Shown here one piece after another: positions 23,701 through 31,829 of a DNA stretch of 64,000 nucleotides. Origin of the DNA: Streptomyces tanashiensis (GTDB lineage: Bacteria > Actinomycetota > Actinomycetes > Streptomycetales > Streptomycetaceae); the NCBI RefSeq assembly GCF_014648895.1, contig NZ_BMRZ01000015.1, forward strand, positions 124,001-188,000. The letters run 5' to 3'. Made by a program: the position numbers and the translations under genes. Position 1 is the stretch's first letter; each line of letters begins with the position of its first letter. Under the pieces are notes generated by a model, which was not told where the DNA came from, searched no databases, and was given only the letters and a program-made list of their open reading frames with translations.

Positions 23701-24753
23701 CGCGGGACCAACGGCTGGATGTCCCTCGGGGCGTACCAGATGAACGGCGTGCCCCGCGTCAAGCTCACCACGGAGAGCGAGGACGGCACCGGGGACGACG
23801 ACGTCGCCTTCGACGCCGTCGCCTTCCAGCCGCTGCCGGGCAAGCCCCAGCAGGTCGTGCAGATGGGCGACTCGTACACCTCCGGCGAGGGCGCGGGCTC
23901 GTACGCCAAGGAGTCCGACAACGACATCGACGTCAAGTCCCGCTGGAACGCCTGCCGGCGCAGCGCCAACTCCTGGGTCCGCAAGACCACCCTGCCGGGC
24001 CGGTCGGCGTCGATCGGCACCCTCGCGGACAACTTCTCGTCCGAGCTGGAGCTCCAGAACGTCTCCTGCTCCGGAGCGCGCTCCTGGCAGATGACGACGG
24101 GCAACGCCGTCGACGGCAACGGCAACGAGGTCTGGGGCACCGACGGCAACTTCCACGAGCGGTTCCAGATCGACTCCGGTGTCCTCAGCGGGGACACCGA
24201 CCTGGTGACGCTCACCGTCGGCGGCAACGACGCGGGCTTCCCGCAGGTCATGCAGGAGTGCGCCCTCACCGGCTGCCCGGCCGAGGCGGACGTCCACAAG
24301 GACATCGACGACGCCATGGTCGGAGTCGAGGACCTGCTGCGGAAGATCCACACCGAGGCGTGGGGGGCGAAGATCGTCCTGCTCGGCTACCCGCAGATCT
24401 TCAACGAGGACTCGCTCACCTGCGTGAGCGGCGTCGGCGGCGCGGGCATGATCCGCATCAACGACAACGCCGTCTACATGGAGGGCAAGCAGCGGGCCGT
24501 CGCCGACAAGCTCAAGGCGGAGGGCCTGCCGGTCTTCTTCGAGTCCCCCGACGGGGACTTCGCGGGCAGGCGGGCGTGCGACTCCCCCGAGGGCATCAAC
24601 AAGATCGTCACCGCGGGGAAGGGTCCCGGTGACTTCAAGTGCGAGCTCGGCGGCACCTGGTGCATCAGCCGTGAGAGCTACCACCCCAACACCACCGGTA
24701 CGACGGCCTACTCCCAGGCCTTCCGCCGTGCGGTGGACAAGCTGCCCAAGTAA
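20737..24753 (+). CDS. Large secreted multidomain protein: chassis + transglycosylase-like + golvesin-like + SGNH lipase
   Basis: 1338 residues with a Sec signal peptide (residues 1-30, cut after TQAAAWA). Layout: beta-rich module at about 55-350 (WIGNAC, YAPRTFTN); a Ser/Thr/Ala linker; lytic-transglycosylase-like module at about 455-700 with Glu535 in ITAQESNMWQAS and CGYGVTQVTD (581-590); a Cys-rich stretch; a golvesin-C-like beta domain at about 855-1030 starting ALIVDDLPGG; and a C-terminal SGNH lipase domain with GDSYTSGEG (Ser1046), VGGNDAG and SYHPNTTG (His1316). The TTG start at 20737 has AAGGAG five bases upstream. It is a paralogue, over its first thousand residues, of the protein at 25944-30455. 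The likely targets are cell-wall glycan and lipids. It forms an operon with the next two genes (gaps of 12 and 13 bases). Confidence 0.85.
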   Translation: MRFLRTTRAPLAAVAAGALLAGLTQAAAWAQPGPAAPPAPVTTATTPAPDSVPPADRAEVLGKDWQKSADIAWTTTGDAQGFHLLTATEQSGYAWKTLASLAEPGFDVDQWIGNACVTGSGKRAVVVYAPRTFTNDPRLMARGGFTAVVDLTSGAVTKLKVNASLSYYNPGCGADEEAVLTQSPGEDRKQTRLFRVNTVTGQVGEPVVVDGQITSSVPAGAGKIAAASGRTLVEIDGKGKKKKLATTGTVPYRISRDNDGGYVFLERDQRDSLQEKETAFVRRWADKKVSKLGHGSLANAGLTRVGGQVYLTGDVAPETGASLPKSVTRLSGVHKDATLSTKGQAIVQHTVWADNIGSPKYLQREKASDVRPVNIDTTLRDTGRSVDFTVTPMDATSPKWETSRTPSPLLGTSRGGGTDGDAGGPTAQTAGARALTATAAADTAGSSNEIVESERTCSVPRNDPRNQAMQPKPRQVEWAVDKAITGKLNIGASRPANWKNLGMPAYAPQSLFPNPVLEGGGRVPAQVLLGITAQESNMWQASRSAVPGVTGNPLIGNYYGVDYYDGNSANDWDVNWSKADCGYGVTQVTDHMRYAGREHGKGGTAWDYQQQRAVALDYAANVAAGIGILVDKWNTTRRAGLQVHDGNPAKLENWFFALWAYNSGFYENVNGNDAWGVGWANNPANPEWDAGRLPFMEDRLGNEDASAAARPQHWPYPEKVLGFAAHPPSFLESPGVLVAAFRAAWWNGTTEDATVVGSAKYNRARVKPPEDLFCGVYNWCEPSKISDGAKNEPGAGPCTRDDFHCWFHLSVQWKTDCSYSCGNELFRFTSPDYDAEQADGTAYPPNCSRSGLPSGALIVDDLPGGTPAVRTGCGNSDWSNSGTFTASFPGESGVAHDGTGATVYPGKIDMHQLGAGFGGHFYFGHTRDLTAKGDRLNFTGTWTLNQGRTDWMRVLVHLPDHGAHTQQARYDIDTGSGSFNRHRYVNQKRGTNGWMSLGAYQMNGVPRVKLTTESEDGTGDDDVAFDAVAFQPLPGKPQQVVQMGDSYTSGEGAGSYAKESDNDIDVKSRWNACRRSANSWVRKTTLPGRSASIGTLADNFSSELELQNVSCSGARSWQMTTGNAVDGNGNEVWGTDGNFHERFQIDSGVLSGDTDLVTLTVGGNDAGFPQVMQECALTGCPAEADVHKDIDDAMVGVEDLLRKIHTEAWGAKIVLLGYPQIFNEDSLTCVSGVGGAGMIRINDNAVYMEGKQRAVADKLKAEGLPVFFESPDGDFAGRRACDSPEGINKIVTAGKGPGDFKCELGGTWCISRESYHPNTTGTTAYSQAFRRAVDKLPK

Positions 24754-24765
24754 CCTCGGGACACA

Positions 24766-25248
24766 GTGAAAGCAGAACGCAGAGGCGGAACCGCACCCTG
24801 GGCCAAGGTCCTGGGTGCGGTTCTGCTCGTCCCCGTCGTGGCGCTCGTCGCCCTCTTCGCCCTCTCCCGGGTCCGCGAGTCCGGCCGGGAGCACGACGCC
24901 TTCGAGGCCACCCGCGCGGACGCGACACGGTTCGCCGACACCCTCGTCGCCACCAAGGGCGTCACCCCCTCCGACCAGGACGTCCGGGACGCCCTCGACG
25001 GCTTCGCCGGCCACGGCCCGCGCCTCGGGCTGCTCGTCGGGGTGCGCCCCGCGGAGCACGGCACCCGGGTCTTCGTCCACTTCTCCCGCCCGTACGAGCG
25101 GGGCATGTCCCTCTTCGGCCCGTCCGACGCCATGGCCGTCCGCTGCTTCACCATCGAGCTCCCGGAGGCGACCCGGGACCGGCCCCGGGTCACGGCCCAC
25201 GGACCCGACGTGTCCTGCACGACCCTGGCCGCCTCCACCCCGAACTGA
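24766..25248 (+). CDS. Single-pass membrane protein, unknown function
   Basis: 160 residues. A short basic N-terminus is followed by one span (VLGAVLLVPVVALVALFAL, about residues 15-34) and an exported domain of about 120 residues with HDAFEATRADATRFADTLVATKGVTP and a C-terminal beta part containing RVFVHFSRPYERG and VRCFTIELPE. No known domain recognised. GTG start at 24766, weak ribosome binding site, 12 bases after the large lipase gene, and 13 bases before the SMI1/KNR4 gene. Context suggests a partner or a self-protection factor for the secreted protein, but this is inference. Confidence 0.7.
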   Translation: MKAERRGGTAPWAKVLGAVLLVPVVALVALFALSRVRESGREHDAFEATRADATRFADTLVATKGVTPSDQDVRDALDGFAGHGPRLGLLVGVRPAEHGTRVFVHFSRPYERGMSLFGPSDAMAVRCFTIELPEATRDRPRVTAHGPDVSCTTLAASTPN

Positions 25249-25261
25249 CCGGGAGAGCCCC

Positions 25262-25870
25262 ATGGATCCCGCACACGACGTCGTCTCCGCCTGGACCCGG
25301 ATCGTCCACCGGCTGGAGGAGCACGTGCCCGCCGCCGCGCGGACGCTCAACCCGCCGGCCACGGACGCCGAGCTCGGTCGCCTCGCGAACGCGCTGGGGC
25401 GTCCCCTCCCCGGGGAACTGGAGGCCTGGCTGCGCCTGAACAACGGCAGCACCGCCCTGGACACCCGCACGCCGATCCCCGGGGGCGACCGTCTCGACCC
25501 TCATCCGGACTCCCGGCTCCTCCCCGGCGGGGAGGTCTTCCTCGACTGCGCGAGCATCGCCGAACGGCACGCCCAGCACCTGCGGATCGCGACGGACATC
25601 GGCGACGAGGACTGGTGGCCGCCGGCGTGGATCCCCGTCCTCGCCGAGGCCGACGCCCACTACGGGCTGCTCCTCGACACAGGCGGCCGCCGTGAGGGCG
25701 CCGCGCCGGTCCTGTTCTACAGCGAGACCGACTACGCCAAGGTCTACGCCCCGTCCCTGGGCGCCGTCCTGACCGCCGTGGCCGACATGCTGGAGCACGG
25801 CGGGGGAGACTCCGCGCTCACGCACGGGCGGTACCCGTCCGTCCAGGACGGACACCTGGTCTGGGACTGA
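25262..25870 (+). CDS. SMI1/KNR4 (SUKH) family protein, probable immunity protein
   Basis: 202 residues, no signal peptide, so cytoplasmic. The family pattern is clear: an N-terminal helix (VSAWTRIVHRLEEHVP), PPATDAELGRLANALGRPLPGELEAWLRLNNGS, then a middle ending DEDWWPPAWIPVLAEADAHYGLLLDTGG and FYSETDYAKVYAPSLGAVLTAVADMLEHG. SUKH proteins are best known as immunity proteins against polymorphic toxins, often nucleases. ATG at 25262, GGGAG six bases upstream. It ends 73 bases from the 3' end of the DNase-type protein gene on the opposite strand, which makes that protein the most attractive target. Confidence 0.88.
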   Translation: MDPAHDVVSAWTRIVHRLEEHVPAAARTLNPPATDAELGRLANALGRPLPGELEAWLRLNNGSTALDTRTPIPGGDRLDPHPDSRLLPGGEVFLDCASIAERHAQHLRIATDIGDEDWWPPAWIPVLAEADAHYGLLLDTGGRREGAAPVLFYSETDYAKVYAPSLGAVLTAVADMLEHGGGDSALTHGRYPSVQDGHLVWD

Positions 25871-25890
25871 CGGGTCCGGGGCCGTACACG

Positions 25891-25926
25891 GGCGGGGGCC
25901 CGGTGAGGAATCACCGGGCCCCCGCC
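25891..25926. terminator. Bidirectional terminator between convergent effector operons
   Basis: Perfect 16-bp stem 25891-25906 with 25911-25926 (GGCGGGGGCCCGGTGA and complement), loop GGAA. Lies between the SMI1/KNR4 stop (25870) and the DNase-protein stop on the other strand (25944). Confidence 0.88.
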
Positions 25927-25943
25927 GTCGTGCGGTGCGCGTG

Positions 25944-28900
25944 TCACGGCTTGGGCGAGTGCACCCAGTAGTTGTCGCCCTCCAGGACCCGGTTGTCCTT
26001 GCGGAACGTCGGGAACAGGCTCATCGCCTGCGTGTTCTGGTTGTTCGACATGCTGGAGCGGCCGCAGGGCTCGTTCCAGGTGGGCAGGTGGCCCCGCGGG
26101 TCCGGGATGAGGTGCCAGAGGCCGGTCGTCGTGTCCTTCTGCGCGACCGTGGTCAGGCACTGCTCGCCCTGGGTGATCCCCGGGCTGAGGTTCTTGCCGC
26201 CCCAGGTCCCCTTGATCGGCGCGCTCTGCCAGCTCGCCGCGAAGGGGAACTCGTCACAGCTGGGCACGTCGTTGGCGCCCAGCTCCGGCGACATCGTGGC
26301 CAGCGGGCTGCGCACCCAGGACGTCGGGCAGACGGTGTCCCGGTTGTAGGACACCAGGGTCTTGTTGCTCGTCGGGGGATCCGGCAGGTAGACGTCGTTG
26401 GACAGGAACGTGAGCGGCTCCTTGCCCTTCAGGCCGTATCCGCCGGGCAGCTTGGTCTGCATCAGGTAGATGTGGGCCGCCACCGCGGGGAACTTCTTGG
26501 TGTTGATGCTGTAGGTCGGCCGGAAGCGGGAGAAGACACAGCCCGGGGTGGTCTTCACCTCGACGTCGCAGCGGACGTCCAGGTCGCCCTTCTCCACCTC
26601 CAGCGGGATGCGGACGGCGGCGCCGTTGATCGAACCGCTGAACCTCCAGTACGGCGTGAGCAGGTTCCGCTCCGTGCCGGCGCTCGGGGTCCACTTCATC
26701 CGGGACACCTTGATGGCCGAGTGCTGGTCACCCGGCACCCAGGTGTTGAGGCCGGTCCACGGGGTGTCGTTCATCTGGCAGTAGCCCCGGCACAGGAAGT
26801 CCAGGTTGACCGTGGCCGTCGTGATGTCCGCGTCCATGGACTTGAGGCGCAGGGACGCCGTCTCGGTGACCGTGTCGGTGTTCACGTCGGTGTCCACCTC
26901 CAGCCGGTAGATGAACGTGGCGCTGCCCCGGGGGACGTCGTTCACGAGCCACGTCACGATGAGGTCGTCGACGACGCACGAGTCGGTACGGGTGTACGTG
27001 ATCGACTTCTCGGCCACGGAGCAGCTCGCGGTCTCACCCGTGGTGGCCATGGTGGTCGCCGTGGTGGCGGCCCCGGCCCTGGGGCCGGCCGTGGGCGGGC
27101 CGGTCCGCGCCGTGCGGGTGGGCTCCGCGGAGGAACTCAGCGTGGCGGTCGTCGTCGTACCGGTGCGCGGCGCCGCCGTCCCGCGGCCCGACGCCGCCGA
27201 GGCGGTGCCCGACTGGGCGGAGGCCGCGTTCAGGATCGGGAAGAACGAGTCGCTCGCGGACTGCGGGTCCTCGACCTTCGGCGGCTCCGGGGCGTTCGGG
27301 TCCGGGTCGCCGAAGGTCAGGTCCGCCGGGATGCCGGAGTAGTCGCCGGGGACGAAGGCGATCGCGTCCCACGCGATGTCCTTGTCGCCGTTCCCGTCGC
27401 TGGTGAAGTTCGACAGGCTGACCTGGGGCAGCGTGTCGCCGAACTGGTAGGCGCCGAGGTCGACCCACTTGTTCGAGGCGTTGTCCGACTGGGAGATCGT
27501 CTTGGTGACGGTGCCCTCGACGGTCTCGATCCGGTAGTCGGCGATCTTCGTCTGCGCCCCGTGGTCCGGGATGTGCGCGTAGACCTTGGCCTGCCCGCCG
27601 GGGACCGTCCTGTTCAGCTTCCAGACGCCGTCGATGTACAGCCGGTGGCCGTAGTCCGGGTCCGGCTTGCGGGTGTGGGTGAACCAGAAGTGGTTGCCGT
27701 ACGCGGCACCGATCTGGTGGGTGTCCATCTTGCTGGGGTAGGTGCCGTCGGCCCAGATGTAGTAGTTCAGCTTGAACGATCCGTCGGACTTCACCGGCCC
27801 ACAGGTCCGCGCGTCCGAGCCGGCCGGGATCACACCGTTGGCGACGTCGTCGACGATCAGCGCGTTCGCCGGCAGGCCGCTGGAGCAGCGCGGCGGGTAC
27901 GAGTTGGCGTCCGGCTGCTCCGGGTAGCTGGTGTTGAAGCGGTGGACCTGGTTGCCGCACTGGGCTCCGGAGCCGCAGTTCTTCCAGGTCACCGGCTTGT
28001 TCCACCAGCAGTGCAGCCAGTGCGCGTTGGTGTCCTTGTTGCCGCTGTCGAGGGTGCAGGCACCCTTGCCCTGGTCGTTGGAGTCGCCGTCGCCGATCTT
28101 CGAAGCGTCGCAGGAGTTGGACGCGTCGCAGAAGAGGTCGATCGGCGGCTTGGCGCGGGTGCGGTCGTAGGCGGTGGTCCAGTTGGCCGCGCGGTAGCCG
28201 GCCTGCATGTCACCGGGGGCGAACATGGCCGTGATGGGCCGGGCGGCCCAGCCGATGACCTTCTCCTCGTACGGCCAGTCCTGCGGGTGCGCGGCGTCGG
28301 CGTAGTTGTCGCCGCCGAGCGCGTTCTCCAGGAACGGCAGCCGGTTCGCCTTCCACAGCGGGTTGGCCGGGTTGTTCGTCCAGCCCACGCCCCAGTGGCC
28401 CGCCGCGTCCGCCTGGGACTGCGGGTAGAAGCCGGAGTTGTACGCCCACAGGGCGAAGAACCAGCTCTCGATCCACTTGGGGTGGCCGTCGTTGACCTTC
28501 ATCCCCGCGTTGTACGTCTGGTTCCACTTGTCCGAGAGGATCTGCGCGCCGGCCGCGATGTTGGCGGTGTAGTCGAGCGCGATGGCCTCCTGCTGGAGGA
28601 CCGACTTGGTCGGCTGGTCGTGGCCGGGCAGCCGCATGCCGTCGGTGGCCTGCGTGATGCCGTAGCCGCAGTCGGCGTCCTTCCAGTCGATCGCCCACGG
28701 GTCGACCTGGGTGCCGCTCGGGTTGTAGTCGACGCCGTAGTAGTTGCCGATCAGACTGTTGGAGGTGACGCCGGGCACCGCGTACCGGGTGGCCTGCCAC
28801 ATGTTGGACTCCTGGGCGGTGACGCCGAGGAGGATCTGGGCCGGGATGTGCCAGCGGTCGTTGGTGCCGTCCTCGGTGTCGAGCTGCCCGTTCGGGTCAC

Positions 28901-30455
28901 CCGCGAGGACGATCGGCGGGAACAGGCCCTGCGGCTGGTAGCCGCCGGTGCCGGTGTTCTTCCAGTTCGGGTTCCGGTAGAAGTCCAGCCGGCCGACGAC
29001 CGCCTGGTCCACCGCCCACTCGACCTGCCGCGGAGTCGGCTGGAACGCCTGCTTCCGCACGTCGTTGCGGGGCACCGCGCAGGTGCGCTCGGACTCGTCC
29101 TCGCTCGGGTCGTCCGGAGCGGAGGCGGCCGAGAGGTTCGTGGGCGCGGAGGCCGCGGTCCTCGTGCCGGCGGCCGTCCTCCGGGGCTGCGGGAGCGCCG
29201 GGGACGTCGTACGGCCCTGCTCGGCGGCCTTCTCGCCGCCGATCCGGTTCTGGCCGGGCACCGCGTCCAGGGTGACGGTCCGTGCCGTCCCCAGGAGCCG
29301 CAGGGTGGTCCGGGCGGTGCGCTCGGTCAGCGCCTCCTCGGGCCGGATCCGGCTGTCCTTGCCGTCCGCCCAGGCGGTGGTGACCGCGGCGTGGCCGTGG
29401 CTGGAGAGCAGGGCTCCCTTGGCGATGCCGCCGGGGTTCCGCACCTGCCGCGGCGGCGTGCCCGTGGTCGTGGCCCGGCCGGTGACGTAGACCGTGCCGT
29501 CGGCGGAGGACGCGAGGTCCCACGCGGCGAGGTCGCCGGAGGCCACCGTCCTGGCCCGGGACCCGGACCGCAGGAGCTGGAGCGGGTCCAGGTAGCGGGC
29601 GTAGCTCGTCGACGCCTTCCTGGCGTCGGTGCCCCTGGCGCGGTCGATGTAGGTGAGACCGCCCGTGGCGTCCACGGTCAGCTGGAAGGGGACCGCCTGG
29701 CTGCGGGCGATCTCCCGGAGCCGGCCCTGGGCGCCCGCGGCGACCAGCCGGTTGCCGTGCGCGGCGACGACGCCGGTCCTCGTCGGCACGGCCGAGGTCA
29801 GCTGCCCGGGGTACGCGACCGGGGCGCCGGCCCTGCCCGAGGCGGCGTCCACCGTGATCAGCCGGGTCCGCTGGGCGGTGTCGGCCTCGTACGAGAGCTG
29901 GGTGAACACGGCCTTCTCGCCCGCGCCGCAGCCGGGGCTGAAGTAGGCGAGCGAGGCCTGGAACGGGAGCTTGGTGACCTTGCCGGTGGTGAGGTCGACG
30001 GTCGCCGCGAAGGCGCCGCGGGCCATCAGCTCCGGCTTGTTGGTGAACGTGCGGGGCGCGTACGCCACGGCCGCCCGCTTGCCGGAGGCGGTGAGACAGG
30101 CGTTGCCGATCCAGGTGTCGGCCTCGAAGCCCGGCTCGGACAGCGTGGCCGCGGTCTTCCAGGCGTACCCGTTCTTCTCGTCGGCGACCAGGAGGTGGAA
30201 GCCCGTGCCGTCACCGGAGGTGGTGAAGGCCGTGTCGGTGGACTTCGCGTGGCCGCGGCCGAGGAGGGCGGAGCGGTCGGCGGGGGCGACGGCGTGGGGC
30301 CGCCCGGCCCGGGTGGGGGCCGGGGCCGCCTTCGGGGCGGTTCTCTGCGGGGGTGCGGGCTCGGATGCCATCGCCGGCATCGAGAGGGGCACGGCCAGCG
30401 CTGTGGCCAGCGCGACCGTGAGCGGCGCCGTGCGCCGCATGCGTATGGACTTCAC
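25944..30455 (-). CDS. Large secreted multidomain protein with C-terminal NucA/NucB-type DNase domain
   Basis: 1503 residues, signal peptide at 1-30 (LAVPLSMPAMA). It repeats the chassis of the 20737-24753 protein: beta-rich module at about 60-360 (WIGNAC 116-121, YAPRTFTN), transglycosylase-like module at about 455-710 with Glu549 in VTAQESNMWQAT and DCGYGITQATD (595-605), Cys-rich stretch, golvesin-like domain at about 865-1037. After a Ser/Thr/Ala linker (1070-1140) and a further beta region, the C-terminal hundred residues read SCDEFPFAASWQ (1399-1410), then NNQNTQAMSLFPTF and DNRVLEGDNYWV, the pattern of NucA/NucB deoxyribonucleases (CDEYPFAS... RVLDGD.FYV). GTG start at 30455 with AAGGA upstream. 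Probably an exported nuclease effector; its chassis may carry it to or through the wall. Confidence 0.82.
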   Translation of the reverse strand: MKSIRMRRTAPLTVALATALAVPLSMPAMASEPAPPQRTAPKAAPAPTRAGRPHAVAPADRSALLGRGHAKSTDTAFTTSGDGTGFHLLVADEKNGYAWKTAATLSEPGFEADTWIGNACLTASGKRAAVAYAPRTFTNKPELMARGAFAATVDLTTGKVTKLPFQASLAYFSPGCGAGEKAVFTQLSYEADTAQRTRLITVDAASGRAGAPVAYPGQLTSAVPTRTGVVAAHGNRLVAAGAQGRLREIARSQAVPFQLTVDATGGLTYIDRARGTDARKASTSYARYLDPLQLLRSGSRARTVASGDLAAWDLASSADGTVYVTGRATTTGTPPRQVRNPGGIAKGALLSSHGHAAVTTAWADGKDSRIRPEEALTERTARTTLRLLGTARTVTLDAVPGQNRIGGEKAAEQGRTTSPALPQPRRTAAGTRTAASAPTNLSAASAPDDPSEDESERTCAVPRNDVRKQAFQPTPRQVEWAVDQAVVGRLDFYRNPNWKNTGTGGYQPQGLFPPIVLAGDPNGQLDTEDGTNDRWHIPAQILLGVTAQESNMWQATRYAVPGVTSNSLIGNYYGVDYNPSGTQVDPWAIDWKDADCGYGITQATDGMRLPGHDQPTKSVLQQEAIALDYTANIAAGAQILSDKWNQTYNAGMKVNDGHPKWIESWFFALWAYNSGFYPQSQADAAGHWGVGWTNNPANPLWKANRLPFLENALGGDNYADAAHPQDWPYEEKVIGWAARPITAMFAPGDMQAGYRAANWTTAYDRTRAKPPIDLFCDASNSCDASKIGDGDSNDQGKGACTLDSGNKDTNAHWLHCWWNKPVTWKNCGSGAQCGNQVHRFNTSYPEQPDANSYPPRCSSGLPANALIVDDVANGVIPAGSDARTCGPVKSDGSFKLNYYIWADGTYPSKMDTHQIGAAYGNHFWFTHTRKPDPDYGHRLYIDGVWKLNRTVPGGQAKVYAHIPDHGAQTKIADYRIETVEGTVTKTISQSDNASNKWVDLGAYQFGDTLPQVSLSNFTSDGNGDKDIAWDAIAFVPGDYSGIPADLTFGDPDPNAPEPPKVEDPQSASDSFFPILNAASAQSGTASAASGRGTAAPRTGTTTTATLSSSAEPTRTARTGPPTAGPRAGAATTATTMATTGETASCSVAEKSITYTRTDSCVVDDLIVTWLVNDVPRGSATFIYRLEVDTDVNTDTVTETASLRLKSMDADITTATVNLDFLCRGYCQMNDTPWTGLNTWVPGDQHSAIKVSRMKWTPSAGTERNLLTPYWRFSGSINGAAVRIPLEVEKGDLDVRCDVEVKTTPGCVFSRFRPTYSINTKKFPAVAAHIYLMQTKLPGGYGLKGKEPLTFLSNDVYLPDPPTSNKTLVSYNRDTVCPTSWVRSPLATMSPELGANDVPSCDEFPFAASWQSAPIKGTWGGKNLSPGITQGEQCLTTVAQKDTTTGLWHLIPDPRGHLPTWNEPCGRSSMSNNQNTQAMSLFPTFRKDNRVLEGDNYWVHSPKP

Positions 30456-30587
30456 GCTCTTCCTTCGTCGGTGGTGCTCGCGCACCGGGGGACCTTCCGG
30501 CGGCACGGCCCGGGGCGACGGCCCCGCGCGTCGGGCGCACGGGCGCTCCGGACCGCGACGAATGGGGGGAGGGGCGGATGCCGGACG

Positions 30588-31829
30588 TCAGCGGCGCAGC
30601 GCTTCGACGGGCTGGATGCGGCTCGCGCGCCAGGCCGGGTAGAGCCCGGCCAGCAGGCCGGTCACGAGGCCGATGACCGGGGCGGCGACGACCGTGGTGG
30701 GCTGGATGACGGGGGTCCACTCGCGGGCCATGGCGACACCGACGACGACGGTCACCCCGAGCGAGGTGCCGATGAGGCCGCCGAGCGCCCCCAGCACCCC
30801 CGACTCGGTGAGGAACTGGGCGAGCACGTGCCGCCCGCGGGCGCCGAGCGCGCGGCGCAGCCCGATCTCGCCGGTCCGCTCCATGACGGCGACGAGCGTG
30901 GTGTTGGCGATGCCGACCGAGCCGATGAACAGGCAGACGGCGGCGAGCACCAGGAACAGCTGCCCGAGGTCGCCGCTGACCCCGCTGCGCAGGGTGCGCG
31001 GGTCGGGCGGCGGAACGGCCCTGAGGTACTCGGGGTGGTCCGGGCGCACCGCGACCGGCACCTCGCCCGCGACCTGCTGCGCGGCGCCCACCCTCGTACT
31101 GACGAGCATCTCGGCCCCGTCCTTGGGCGGGCCCCAGATCTCCTGCGCGGTGCTGCGCGGCACGATCACCGACAGCAGCAGATCGGCCTTGCGTTCCGTG
31201 TCGTCGAGGATGCCGATGACGGAGAACGCCTCGTCGCCGATGAAGAGCGCCGGCTGGGTCTCCAGCGTGGTGATGCCGAGCCGGGCCGCCATGCCCACGC
31301 CGATCACGGCGACCCGCTGCCGGGTCGTGTCGTGCCAGCGGTCGTACACCCGCCCTTCCCGTACGGAGGGGCCGGCCGCGAGCAGCGCGCCCGACGAGGC
31401 GGCGACGACCTGGATCTGGCTCGCCGCGCCGGCGCCGGCGACGGGCGCGGAGCGCACCTCCTGCCCCTCGCCGAGCTGCACCGTCCACAGCACGCCGCCG
31501 TGCGCGACGCCGTTGAGCCGCTCGACCCGCTGGTCGGCGTCGCCCGGGAAGGCGAGGTCCTCGAACTCGGTGTGCTCGCCGCTGATGTCCTGGACGGTCA
31601 CCTCGGTGGCGCTCAGGTCGCTGAAGCGGGCGTCGATCTGCGAGGCCGCGGTGGCGGTGAGACCGAGCACGGCGACGAAGGAACCGACGCCGAGCACGGT
31701 GCCGAGGGCCGTGAGCGCCGCGCGCGCCGGGCGCTGGAGCAGACCGGCGGTGGACTCGGAGACGAGGTCCCGCCAGTGGAAGCGGGACGGCTCGATGCCG
31801 TCGGTACGGCGACGGATCCGCATCTTCAC
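30588..31829 (-). CDS. ABC transporter permease, MacB/FtsX type
   Basis: 413-residue four-span permease: first span near residues 36-58 (ALTALGTVLGVGSFVAVLGL), a MacB_PCD-type extracytoplasmic domain (residues 60-280), then three spans with the signature SVGIANTTLVAVMERTGEIGLRRALGARGRHV and a final YPAWRASRIQPVEALRR. This is the single-FtsX, MacB-like form. The GTG at 31829 overlaps the TGA of the ATPase gene (GTGA), so translation is coupled; ATG at 31823 is an alternative. With the next two genes it forms a complete MacAB-like tripartite set. It is 132 bases upstream of the DNase-type effector gene on the same strand. Confidence 0.9.
   Translation of the reverse strand: MKMRIRRRTDGIEPSRFHWRDLVSESTAGLLQRPARAALTALGTVLGVGSFVAVLGLTATAASQIDARFSDLSATEVTVQDISGEHTEFEDLAFPGDADQRVERLNGVAHGGVLWTVQLGEGQEVRSAPVAGAGAASQIQVVAASSGALLAAGPSVREGRVYDRWHDTTRQRVAVIGVGMAARLGITTLETQPALFIGDEAFSVIGILDDTERKADLLLSVIVPRSTAQEIWGPPKDGAEMLVSTRVGAAQQVAGEVPVAVRPDHPEYLRAVPPPDPRTLRSGVSGDLGQLFLVLAAVCLFIGSVGIANTTLVAVMERTGEIGLRRALGARGRHVLAQFLTESGVLGALGGLIGTSLGVTVVVGVAMAREWTPVIQPTTVVAAPVIGLVTGLLAGLYPAWRASRIQPVEALRR

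Noticed and set aside
20251..25470. Long antisense open frame of about 1700 codons on the minus strand across the lipase effector
   Set aside because: Same composition artefact; it covers a gene with signal peptide and catalytic motifs on the plus strand and has no motif of its own.
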